64,000 nucleotides of DNA from contig NZ_JBQCGW010000219.1 of NCBI RefSeq assembly GCF_051955275.1, forward strand, positions 19,756 through 83,755. Reading direction: 5' to 3'. The position numbers and the translations under genes were made by a program. Source of the stretch: Pseudobacter sp051955275 (lineage in GTDB: Bacteria; Bacteroidota; Bacteroidia; Chitinophagales; Chitinophagaceae). The notes beneath the pieces were generated by a model. The model had not been told where the DNA came from, ran no database searches, and was given only the letters and a program-made list of their open reading frames with translations. Below are positions 46,079-54,092 of this stretch, one piece after another (positions within the stretch are counted from its first letter, which is position 1; each line of letters starts with the position of its first letter).

Positions 46079-47314
46079 TTATTTCTTATCCAGCTTCTGG
46101 ATAGCGGTGATGGTACCACCTTCAACATTCAGCCCTTTCACGGCAGTGGCAGTAGTGGCGTCGATCTTATAAACAGCGCTCTTGCTGTCAACTGTAGTGA
46201 TACCGATATAACCAGTCTTATTGTCTTTAGGTACATAGTTGGTAGTGGTTACGGCTGTGATATCAGCAGGGTCAGGTGTTCCCGTTACCCATTTGAAGGT
46301 TTTTGCAACCACGTCAACAACAGCAAAACGGTGTCCGACACCATATGGATCTTTTACATTGCTCATGGAGAGAATGAAGAGATTATTTCCTACATACAGT
46401 TTATTGGTGAGGTACCAGCCACCTGAAGCAGCAGCGATATCAAACAGGTAAGTCTGATCGAATTCTGTTACACCTGCTTTCAGACGTACGATAGCAGAAG
46501 GTTTGGTAGATGAGAAGGAAGCCCCGTTTTTGGCAACACTGGAACTGAACGCATATACATCACCATTCTCCATTACTTCCAGGCCATCAGTGAAATACCT
46601 GCCGATATAGCTGGTACGGTTGTCCTTGATCACCTTATCCAGCGTCATGGAAGGATAGGAATAAACAGCAATCCAGGCACTGTCAGGATATGCAGTTCCG
46701 AAGCCATCGCCACAGCATCCCTTGATGCTCATATAGGGCGCATAGATCTTATTGCCTACCTGCTTGAGCCAGGTAAAATGGGCACGCTCTCCGTTGTTGG
46801 CCATGGCCACAATATCGGACTGACCCTCTCCAACGATCTCCAGCTTTTCTGTACTCACCCGGTACCAGAGTGCACTGTTGCCTCCGGTCTGGCTGCGTGG
46901 GATCTTCATCATCAGGATATCATTATCGGCAGGAGCAAAAGCCTGCACTGTTTCACTCTGAAAATTGGTGACTTTATTCAACTTTCCTTCTCCGCTGAGG
47001 GTATAGGCAGTTACGGCGCCGGGGTTACCCTGTCCGTAAAGCATGCTGAAGAATAAACCTTTGTGCGTTACATAATAACGGTAGGTACCATCCTGCTCAA
47101 CTCCATTGCGTGCCGTAGTGATTGAACCTTCATCCAGGTTGTCTGCAGTGAGCAGGTAATCTGCCACACCTGTGCTGGCAACAGGGCTTACTGCTACTAT
47201 GAATTTGCTGTTTGCCCCGGGATCTTCTGAGTTGTTATTATCTTTCTTATCACAGGAATTGAATAGGATAGCTGCAAAGGAAAGAGCAGCAATATACCTG
47301 TTGTACATTCTCAT
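46079..47314 (-). CDS. DUF4374 lipoprotein, XusB-like
   Basis: A 411-residue surface lipoprotein with lipobox ILFNSC (Cys21) and a low-complexity DKKDNNNSEDPG linker. The rest is a beta-propeller-like DUF4374 domain: KFIVAVSPVASTGVADYLLT, FSMLYGQGNPGAVTAYTL, YMSIKGCCGDGFGTAYPDSA and WVTGTPDPADI. In Bacteroides thetaiotaomicron the DUF4374 protein XusB works with a TonB receptor (XusA) and a PepSY membrane protein (XusC) to take up siderophores made by other bacteria. The same three types of gene lie here in one operon, in the order PepSY, receptor, DUF4374. The protein should capture ferric siderophore at the surface; which one is not readable. The distance to the receptor gene is 29 bp. Confidence 0.85.
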   Translation of the reverse strand: MRMYNRYIAALSFAAILFNSCDKKDNNNSEDPGANSKFIVAVSPVASTGVADYLLTADNLDEGSITTARNGVEQDGTYRYYVTHKGLFFSMLYGQGNPGAVTAYTLSGEGKLNKVTNFQSETVQAFAPADNDILMMKIPRSQTGGNSALWYRVSTEKLEIVGEGQSDIVAMANNGERAHFTWLKQVGNKIYAPYMSIKGCCGDGFGTAYPDSAWIAVYSYPSMTLDKVIKDNRTSYIGRYFTDGLEVMENGDVYAFSSSVAKNGASFSSTKPSAIVRLKAGVTEFDQTYLFDIAAASGGWYLTNKLYVGNNLFILSMSNVKDPYGVGHRFAVVDVVAKTFKWVTGTPDPADITAVTTTNYVPKDNKTGYIGITTVDSKSAVYKIDATTATAVKGLNVEGGTITAIQKLDKK

Positions 47315-47343
47315 TATTTTCTGTTTATGTGTTGGTGAATAGT

Positions 47344-49488
47344 TTACCTGGCGTAGAAATACCTGAACTTGATATTGAAGGCCCTGCCTGGTTTCTGCAG
47401 ACTGAAATTGTCGTACAGCTGAGCATCATTGATATTGCGGCATTCCAGGGCCAGATTGTACCTGCCGCTCTTCATGGAATAAACGATATTGGCATCATGT
47501 GCCAGTTGCGCAGGCACGTCGTACTTGCCATCACGGGTGCCGCGGCTGGGCCAGTAGAGATAGAATGCATGCACATAGAGAAGATTATACCCAATAGTGA
47601 GCTGATCTTCTTTACTGATCACATTCCTGAAGAAAACGGAAACATCCGCATTACCGAACATGAAGGGCAGATTCGGCATCCTGTCTTTATACACCGGGCT
47701 CACACCTGTGTACCCTTGTTCAAACTCCTGCTGGTTGCGGATATTCTGGTAGGTGAAGTTGACGCCGGCCGTAAGCAGGTTCTTATAAGAATAACGAAGC
47801 TCTGCCTCTCCTCCCAGGTTAGATACACCATCCCTGTTATCGGCAACCAGCATGCTCTGGTTATTATTGAGCCTGTAATAAATAAAATCTGTAGAGTAAC
47901 GGTAAATAGCCGATCCGGACAGCAGGAAGCGATGTTGTTCATGGAGCTTGAAACCATAACTCAAGCCGAGGTTGAGGTTATCGCTGGTTTCAGGTTTCAG
48001 ACTGAAATTACTTTCCTGGTTGATCAGGTCTCCGAACATTTCTTCATTCTCCGGAAGGCGGTTGCTTTTTTCATAAGAAAACTTCAACTGAAATCCGGGC
48101 CTTACAAAATAGCTACCGGCAATACCATAGCCGAAGTTATTGACCGTATTTTTTTGACCGCGATAACCTGCATCACCATTGGGTTGGGTAAAGGAAGTGG
48201 TAGTCCTTGCTTCCTGGGATAAATATTTTCCGAATATGGTGGCGCTCCATTTATCTGCGATCTCATATTTGTAACCAACACCAAGGATATTCTTATTTGT
48301 CTTTTTGGGCTGATCAAATCTGGCCTCGTTGGGATAGAGTTCATCGCTGCCCTTTCTGTTGAATGTGGTGTACACATTGTTAAGTGCCAACGAGTGTCTT
48401 TCCGTGATCTGATAATTGAAGGTGGCGGTAGCCAGACCGATATTATTACTGTATCTGTACATGGTGCGGGAGCGCTCTGAGCCCACACCCTCATACTTTT
48501 TGTAGGTCCCGAACCAGTCGTACCTCCTGAAGGCTGTATCTATATTCTGTTCCTTGCCAAAATTGTAATTGGCATTGATCGTCACTTCCAGTCCTTTTAC
48601 AAAAAGATCCCTCTTCTGGTAACGCAGTGTGGGCATTACCATATTACCTTTTCTGTGCCAGGCGCCGAATACAGACACCATTCTCGCTCCGGTCTGAATC
48701 TCCTTATAATTCTGTCCGAGGTTGATACCTACCAGCAGTTTGTCTGCCCATGGCTTACCAACAAAACCGATATTAGTGATGATGGTCTCATTATGGTATT
48801 TATCATGGAACCTTCTCACGGTAGTGTTCGGATAATACTTGCCGGTATTTATATCGGCTACATCAAGCGTGACTTTATAATTATTATCCGAGTAATTCTG
48901 AAAAGCATTCACCTGCACCGTGAATCCCTTCTTTGAGGTGAAAGCTGCATTGATATTGCTGCGATGTGTATTGAAAGAACCGTATGCATATGATACATCT
49001 ACATAGTTCCTGTACTTACCGCCGGTAACGATGTTCACGGCGCCGCCGAGGGCATCGGAGCCCAGCCATACGGGCACTACACCTTTATATACCTCTACCC
49101 TTTCGGCGAAGTTGATGGGAATATTATTGATCTGGAAGGAGGAACCGAAATTGTCCATCGGGATACCATCCAGGAAGAAACGCACCTGGTTACCGGAGAA
49201 ACCATTGAGCGCGAAATTGAAGCTGGAACCCAGCCCACCGGTTTCCCTTACCCGAACTCCCGAAACCCGGTCGAGAGCATGTGCCAGGTCGAGGGTGGAA
49301 TTGTAGAATTTTTTAGCGTCGATAGCGGTCACATTGTATGCCTGGCGGTTGACCAGTTGTGTGGCCGAGCGGCCCATCACCGTTACTTTCTCAAGAGCTT
49401 TGGCTTTGGTAGAATCCTGGTCCTGCGAAAAAGCAGGGATTGCTATCAGACAAAAGGATGACTGAAGCAAAATTTTTCTAAATTGCAT
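47344..49488 (-). CDS. TonB-dependent siderophore-type receptor, XusA-like
   Basis: An outer-membrane receptor of 714 residues, much smaller than the SusC proteins of the window and without STN or carboxypeptidase-like domains, as in classical siderophore receptors. After a signal peptide (ending PAFS, about 21) comes a TonB-box region (LEKVTVMGR) and the plug (about 45-165): LDLAHALDRVSGVRVRETGG, NGFSGNQVRFFLDGIPMD, INFAERVEVYKGVVPVWLG and ALGGAVNIVTGG. The barrel ends with the aromatic strand FNIKFRYFYAR. Its place between PepSY and DUF4374 genes fits a xenosiderophore or haem importer. The 86-bp gap before it holds hairpins that could attenuate transcription. Confidence 0.88.
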   Translation of the reverse strand: MQFRKILLQSSFCLIAIPAFSQDQDSTKAKALEKVTVMGRSATQLVNRQAYNVTAIDAKKFYNSTLDLAHALDRVSGVRVRETGGLGSSFNFALNGFSGNQVRFFLDGIPMDNFGSSFQINNIPINFAERVEVYKGVVPVWLGSDALGGAVNIVTGGKYRNYVDVSYAYGSFNTHRSNINAAFTSKKGFTVQVNAFQNYSDNNYKVTLDVADINTGKYYPNTTVRRFHDKYHNETIITNIGFVGKPWADKLLVGINLGQNYKEIQTGARMVSVFGAWHRKGNMVMPTLRYQKRDLFVKGLEVTINANYNFGKEQNIDTAFRRYDWFGTYKKYEGVGSERSRTMYRYSNNIGLATATFNYQITERHSLALNNVYTTFNRKGSDELYPNEARFDQPKKTNKNILGVGYKYEIADKWSATIFGKYLSQEARTTTSFTQPNGDAGYRGQKNTVNNFGYGIAGSYFVRPGFQLKFSYEKSNRLPENEEMFGDLINQESNFSLKPETSDNLNLGLSYGFKLHEQHRFLLSGSAIYRYSTDFIYYRLNNNQSMLVADNRDGVSNLGGEAELRYSYKNLLTAGVNFTYQNIRNQQEFEQGYTGVSPVYKDRMPNLPFMFGNADVSVFFRNVISKEDQLTIGYNLLYVHAFYLYWPSRGTRDGKYDVPAQLAHDANIVYSMKSGRYNLALECRNINDAQLYDNFSLQKPGRAFNIKFRYFYAR

Positions 49489-49498
49489 TGCTTAATAA

Positions 49499-49571
49499 AT
49501 TGAACAGATTTAAAAAGCTCCACCTCTGGTGGATGAGCCGTACAGTTGGCGCTGTGCGGCTCGCTTTTTTT
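49499..49571 (-). promoter_or_regulatory. Structured leader before the TonB receptor gene, possible attenuator; repeat of the leader before the PepSY gene
   Basis: In minus-strand RNA an 11-bp stem with one mismatch forms first (49562-49552 with 49545-49535, loop CGCCAA). A second stem, 49538-49535 plus 49531-49528 with 49524-49517, is followed by five U (49516-49512). Both use bases 49535-49538, so they exclude each other, as in terminator/antiterminator pairs. The box AAATCTGTTCAAT (49511-49499) and the CGCCAA loop recur before the PepSY gene. On the plus strand the first stem has a perfect wobble pairing and seven T after it (49565-49571), so it could instead stop antisense transcripts. 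Confidence 0.45.
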
Positions 49572-49574
49572 GTA

Positions 49575-50834
49575 TTATTCCGTAACTACGGCCTGGGGCT
49601 TGATGGTTGTTGGCGCAACCGCTGGCTTGGCCACAGGCTTCTTTGAATTTTTCGTTTTCTTCTTTCTTTTTCCCCACCAGACCAGGAAGCCTGTTACCGG
49701 CAGACTGGCCCCGATCAATGCAGCAAAAAATGCCATGATCTTTCCCGGTAATCCCAGGATAGAGCCCACGTGGATATCGTAGTTCATCCGGCGGATCTTT
49801 GCTCCTACCGGGGCCTCTTCAAAGGAAGAAGAATACAGCGGGTTTGCATTGAGCTCCTTTCCCGTGTGCTGATCAAAGGAGAAACTCCTGTTATTGTAAT
49901 ATTTCCCTGCAGTAGGATAAATGGTGATACTGATGGCGGAACTGGCTTTGGAAGGATCGGCAAATGAGTAATAAAATCCTTCAGCGTCCGGATGATCGCC
50001 GGATACTTTTTTCCAGCATTGGTCCATGGCCTGTGCAGCAGTAGAAAAATACTTTCCAACCTTCAGCGAGTCCGATTTCACCCGCTTGAACTCAGGCAGG
50101 GTTTGACCTCCGGATGTTGCCCAATACAAACCATTGCTCCACCATTTGATGCCATACACCATGCCGGTCATGGCAATGGCCAGCAGGAAGAGCAGTGAAT
50201 AAAAACCGAATACATTATGCAGATCGTAGTTCACCCGTTTGAAACTGGCTTTCCATTTTACTTTGAAACTCTGATCCCGTGTTGCTTTCGTCCATTTTCT
50301 GGGCCACCACAAAACCATGCCGGTGATCAGCAGCACCACAAAGATGAGGGTGCCGTAATTCACAATAGGTCTTCCGATCTCATAAGGCAACCAGAGAAAG
50401 CGATGTCCATTCAATATAAAGCGGAAGAAATCCGTTTCACCTGTTTTTTTATCTGTTTTGCTGATGAGATTGCCGGAATAGGGATCCACCCTGAGTACAG
50501 TATTGCCTCTTCTTCCTTCGCCCAGTGCGAGGTAGATAGCGCGTCCCTGCTGATACGTAGCGTAATTGGGTTTCCTGCCGGGGGCAACAGAATCTGCCAG
50601 CCGGATCAGTGCGGAAGGAGTGATAACAGGAGCATCCTGTTTTGTGATCTTAGTCTCAGGTTCAAGGAGGCCGGTGATCTCGTCGTTGAAGACCCAGATA
50701 CAGGCGGTGAGGCAAACTACCAGCATGATTAATCCGGTAACAAGTCCTAACCAGAGATGCAGCCAGGCGGCTACGCGATAGAAAAGGCTCCGGTTATTTT
50801 TTCTGGCCTTACCTGGAGTTTTGGCTTTGATCAT
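49575..50834 (-). CDS. PepSY-domain inner-membrane protein, XusC-like
   Basis: A 419-residue PepSY-TM protein with four main membrane segments: about 24-46 (LHLWLGLVTGLIMLVVCLTA), near 160-180 (YGTLIFVVLLITGMVLWW), near 210-230 (YSLLFLLAIAMTGMVYGI) and near 365-388 (IMAFFAALIGASLPVTGFLV). Periplasmic PepSY parts lie between them, with VLRVDPYSGNLIS and SFDQHTGKELN. The HLWLGL and WWPRKW motifs are typical of the group proposed to reduce ferric siderophores. The basic Ala/Lys-rich tail is cytoplasmic. It is the first gene of the operon with the receptor and DUF4374 protein, the XusABC set. Reduction or release of iron at the inner membrane is the assumed role. Confidence 0.87.
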   Translation of the reverse strand: MIKAKTPGKARKNNRSLFYRVAAWLHLWLGLVTGLIMLVVCLTACIWVFNDEITGLLEPETKITKQDAPVITPSALIRLADSVAPGRKPNYATYQQGRAIYLALGEGRRGNTVLRVDPYSGNLISKTDKKTGETDFFRFILNGHRFLWLPYEIGRPIVNYGTLIFVVLLITGMVLWWPRKWTKATRDQSFKVKWKASFKRVNYDLHNVFGFYSLLFLLAIAMTGMVYGIKWWSNGLYWATSGGQTLPEFKRVKSDSLKVGKYFSTAAQAMDQCWKKVSGDHPDAEGFYYSFADPSKASSAISITIYPTAGKYYNNRSFSFDQHTGKELNANPLYSSSFEEAPVGAKIRRMNYDIHVGSILGLPGKIMAFFAALIGASLPVTGFLVWWGKRKKKTKNSKKPVAKPAVAPTTIKPQAVVTE

Positions 50835-50909
50835 ATTGAACAGATTTGTGTATCAAGAACTGCAATTGGCGTTGCGCGACCGTAGTCCGTTTTTGACGAT
50901 GCAAAAGTA
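50835..50909 (-). promoter_or_regulatory. Promoter and leader of the Xus-like operon
   Basis: On the minus strand TACTTTTG (50909-50902) is an exact TAnnTTTG box followed by CA, which would start transcription near 50897. The leader holds GCAA-CGCCAA-TTGC, a short hairpin with the same CGCCAA loop as the element before the receptor gene, and ends with the same 13 bases AAATCTGTTCAAT (50847-50835) just before the ATG. No clear -33 box was seen. Confidence 0.5.
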
Positions 50910-51103
50910 TTCAATGATGACACTGCCAGATTGCGAGATGCGAAACAAACCGTTACGAGATCAGAAAAAGGAGAATATGAAAGCAACCTTTTTTATTAGA
51001 CGTTGCAGAGGCATGACAAAAAATTTATGATTTATAAGTATTGCTTCGCCAAAAGAAGTGACTTAAAACCTGATTCACTGTTTATTTTTTTTATCTTGTT
51101 CGT

Positions 51104-51520
51104 ATGGAAGAATATAAAGACATATCATACCGCTTCTGCTTCACTATTTTTTCAAAAGAAGTATACGAGGTAGCTGACATCACGGAAACACTTGGCCTTA
51201 CACCAACCAGCACCTGGATCAAAGATCCAGCCCAGTCAAAGCCATTGTACCGGGATTACTCCTTCTGGAAGTATCAGTCAGAAGAGCTTTTCGATCCCAT
51301 TTTAGAAGACGTATTCATCAACTACTTTTCGCCGCTGGAATCCAGACTGGAACTGATCTCCACGCTACTTGCAAAAGACAATCTCACGTGCAAGATCTTC
51401 ATCCTTGTAAAAATACATTCCGGGAATTCCATGCCTGGCATTCATGTAGACTGGACATTAGCTGCAAAACTGGCCGCCATTAAATGCAACCTGGATTTCG
51501 ATATATATGATTTCAGATAA
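51104..51520 (+). CDS. DUF4279 domain protein
   Basis: A small cytoplasmic protein of 138 residues. The order YRFCFTIFSKEVYEVADITE, LGLTPTSTW, DYSFWKYQSEE and a C-terminal ILVKIHSGNSMPGIHVDWTL matches DUF4279, a family of unknown function often found as lone genes or next to toxin-immunity loci. It may act as an immunity-like or binding protein, but nothing around it supports a toxin. It is monocistronic, with a shared terminator directly after the stop. Confidence 0.75.
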   Translation: MEEYKDISYRFCFTIFSKEVYEVADITETLGLTPTSTWIKDPAQSKPLYRDYSFWKYQSEELFDPILEDVFINYFSPLESRLELISTLLAKDNLTCKIFILVKIHSGNSMPGIHVDWTLAAKLAAIKCNLDFDIYDFR

Positions 51521-51521
51521 A

Positions 51522-51551
51522 AAAGCCTTTGGCTTTTACACCAAAGGCTTT
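51522..51551. terminator. Convergent bidirectional terminator
   Basis: A perfect 11-bp stem (AAAGCCTTTGG with CCAAAGGCTTT, loop of 8) fills the 35-bp gap between the stop codons of the DUF4279 gene and the converging thioredoxin-like gene. It can serve both. Confidence 0.85.
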
Positions 51552-51555
51552 CGGT

Positions 51556-52632
51556 TTATTTTCTGAGCGCCTGTTTATATTTCTTCAATCGCTCTTCCTC
51601 CAGTTGCAGATACCAGGCAGGCGGTGGTTCATCTTTATCTTTCTTTATCCACTTCAGCCATTTCTGTTGCAGCGCTATCGCTTTGGCAGTTTCGCCCGCA
51701 TTGAAATATGCTGCTGCCAGAGATGACATATTATATGGGTTTGCTGATTTTACCGACGTGTAATAATTGATGCATGCCTGATAGAATTGTAATGGCAATC
51801 CTTCTTCGCCTGACAGCGCAGCATACACGGCCTCTTTGCTGGCGGAATCTGCCAACAGACCAAGTTCCTTAGCGGCCCGCAGGGTATCCGTATATGCCAG
51901 TGATTTGAAATATAACGGCGCCAGGTATTCGCTCTTTCCGTGGCGTGTATCCGGGAACCTGGCAAAAGAATCGATCACTGCCTTATAATTCTTTGCAGCC
52001 ATCAATTCATTCATGGCCGTAAGCATGGCCATCACCGGCTTGCTTTCCTCCATCCGTTTTTTCTCTTCGATCCTGTTCTCTTTATAAGTAATGGCAAATG
52101 CCCTGGCATCCCATGCTCCGGCAATGATGGACTCCAGGGGTTTATCCATCGCTTTGGGATGACCGATCCAGGCTATAATTCCTTCCTGATCGATGATCAT
52201 GGTTGCAGGAATACTGCTGAGCCCGGCCGCACGCATCCAGTTCTTCGCCATAAAAGATCCGGCTTCATCCATGCACACGGAATAGCCCATCTTCGTGGTA
52301 TTGGCTTTAACGAATTGCTCTACCTTTTCCACAACTCCGGAATCCATTTTCGCATTTTCAAAAACATTCACGCCAATGAAAGTGGCCTGAGCTGCATACC
52401 GCTTTGCCAGCTTTGTAATATGCGGCATAGCGCCGATGCAGGGGCCGCACCAGGTGGCCCAGAACTCCAGTACATACACATGTCCTTTCTCAAATTTCTC
52501 TACAGGCTTACCTTTCAGCCAGTGCGCTTTCAGTACGGGAGCGGCATCACCGATCCCCAATTCTTCAGCCCTGGAACAAATGCTGGTGATCAGGCACACC
52601 AGCAGTAACAATACATTCTTCATCAGTTTCAT
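51556..52632 (-). CDS. TlpA-like thioredoxin-fold protein with C-terminal helical extension
   Basis: An exported thiol-disulfide protein of 358 residues. I take the ATG at 52632 (MKLMKN), five bases after the susD stop, because it gives a signal peptide (VLLLLVCLITSICSRA); a longer frame overlaps susD. The thioredoxin fold (about 28-165) has WCGPC at 61-65, a TlpA-type FIGVNVFEN segment and the cis-Pro loop AGLSSIPATMIIDQEG. About 190 helical residues with TPR-like pairs follow (NELMAAKNYKAVIDSFARFP, SLAAAYFNAGETAKAIALQQ). Such proteins often close SusCD operons in Bacteroidota, and reduction of Cys-containing ligands or of the transport machinery is a possible role. Confidence 0.88.
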   Translation of the reverse strand: MKLMKNVLLLLVCLITSICSRAEELGIGDAAPVLKAHWLKGKPVEKFEKGHVYVLEFWATWCGPCIGAMPHITKLAKRYAAQATFIGVNVFENAKMDSGVVEKVEQFVKANTTKMGYSVCMDEAGSFMAKNWMRAAGLSSIPATMIIDQEGIIAWIGHPKAMDKPLESIIAGAWDARAFAITYKENRIEEKKRMEESKPVMAMLTAMNELMAAKNYKAVIDSFARFPDTRHGKSEYLAPLYFKSLAYTDTLRAAKELGLLADSASKEAVYAALSGEEGLPLQFYQACINYYTSVKSANPYNMSSLAAAYFNAGETAKAIALQQKWLKWIKKDKDEPPPAWYLQLEEERLKKYKQALRK

Positions 52633-52636
52633 TTTA

Positions 52637-54070
52637 TTATTTCGCATACCCCGGATTTTGATCTCCGATAGCAGGGTTCTGTAAGAACTCTTCAGAAGGG
52701 ATGGGCAGGATATATTGATCAATGGTAAGGAGCGATGGTTTCAATTGTTTAATGGTTGCGGCAGGAAAGCGCAGCAATGCCAGGTAGTCGGCCCCATCTT
52801 CCCCAACGAGATTGCGGGAAGTCTCCAGGTAATTCTGGAGCAGCAGTGCATCAGTTGATATAGCATTATCGATAGCAGTGAAATCAGTTATGCCAGCCTT
52901 CGACATCACGGTCTTGATCAGGTCTCTGGCTTCATTGGCATTACCACCGGAGCGGAGCATGGCTTCCGCCTGCAACAGGTATACTTCAGAAAGACGGAAA
53001 GCATAAGATGTTTCCGATGTAACAGTAGAGCTTGCGCCGTAAGGAATGTACTTGCAGAAATAATAGGTATCAGGACTGTATTCGATAAAATCCGTAAGCC
53101 TGTCAACCATCCATAAGCCTCGCGGATCGTTCGTCAGCAGGTCTTTCAGTTCCTGCCTTGCTACCCATATAGAACTGACGCCGGGATAATATTGAACACT
53201 GGTATTGAATTGGGACAGCTCCTGTCCGGGTTGCGGCTTCACGCCCAGGATCACTTCCTTACTGCTGAGTCCTTTGGAATAGAAAATATCTTTCAGGTTA
53301 TTTTCCAGCTGGTAATTCCCCGAACCAATGATGGTATTGGCCAGGCTGATCACTTCTGTATGATCCCCCTGCTGCCCGCGCATCATCAGCACACGCATCT
53401 TCAGCGCCATGGCAGCATATTTCGTTGCATAGATATTGTTGTTCACTGCCGGAGCGCTGGCAGCGGCTGCTTCCAGGTCCTGCAGAATGAACTCAAAACT
53501 GCTTTTCACATCGTTTCTCTTTTTGGAGATATTACTGATGGCAGAAAGTTCATCGCGGATGAGGAGGCCATAACTGCTGTTGATATCGAACCACTGTGTA
53601 AAGAAACTGAGCAATCTCCAGTGACCATATGCGCGCAGGAACCTGGCTTCTCCAAGGATCTCTTTCTTTCTCTCACCAGCAAAAGAGGCGTCGGACAAGG
53701 CATTCACGCCCCTGATCACACCGTTTGCCGCATTGATCACTTTATAAGCTTCATCCCAGATGGCCTGCGCAAAACCGCTGTTGAGATGGTTATTCTCTTC
53801 GTCCCTCATAGGCCCTAAACCATAGCCGAGGTAGCCGGAATACATACTGCCGGGCAAATGGTGTTCCCGCCAGCTGATCTGGTTAGTAGAGGCATCTACA
53901 TTCGCGAAGCGATAATACACACCATTCAATGCTATCTGTGCTGATTTCTGGTCCGTGATGGCCGTGGCATCCACTTTTACAAATTGCGGCGGCTTGCTGA
54001 GTTCCTTATCACAGGCATGGAGCGCAGTGCAACCCGCCGCGATGATGATATATTGTATGAATCGGTTCAT
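52637..54070 (-). CDS. SusD/RagB-family lipoprotein of the second sigma/FecR operon
   Basis: The surface lid protein of the third SusCD pair, 477 residues from the ATG at 54070, with lipobox TALHAC (Cys20). A start at 54082 adds four residues and is also possible. Family segments are ALNGVYYRFANVDAS, ILGEARFLRAYGHWRLLSFF, SYAFRLSEVYLLQAEAMLRS and NEARDLIKTVMSKAG, and it ends PAIGDQNPGYAK as usual. Sequence is clearly different from the SusD at 26792 (similar length), so the two sigma-coupled importers should take different cargo. The next gene, a TlpA-like protein, begins five bases after the stop. Confidence 0.92.
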   Translation of the reverse strand: MNRFIQYIIIAAGCTALHACDKELSKPPQFVKVDATAITDQKSAQIALNGVYYRFANVDASTNQISWREHHLPGSMYSGYLGYGLGPMRDEENNHLNSGFAQAIWDEAYKVINAANGVIRGVNALSDASFAGERKKEILGEARFLRAYGHWRLLSFFTQWFDINSSYGLLIRDELSAISNISKKRNDVKSSFEFILQDLEAAAASAPAVNNNIYATKYAAMALKMRVLMMRGQQGDHTEVISLANTIIGSGNYQLENNLKDIFYSKGLSSKEVILGVKPQPGQELSQFNTSVQYYPGVSSIWVARQELKDLLTNDPRGLWMVDRLTDFIEYSPDTYYFCKYIPYGASSTVTSETSYAFRLSEVYLLQAEAMLRSGGNANEARDLIKTVMSKAGITDFTAIDNAISTDALLLQNYLETSRNLVGEDGADYLALLRFPAATIKQLKPSLLTIDQYILPIPSEEFLQNPAIGDQNPGYAK

Positions 54071-54092
54071 GACTTGTTTCATTTGTTTTTTT

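Noticed and set aside
50821..51030. 69-codon plus-strand open frame over the Xus-like promoter
   Set aside because: It overlaps the PepSY start, the leader and the exact -7 box, and has no recognisable protein features.
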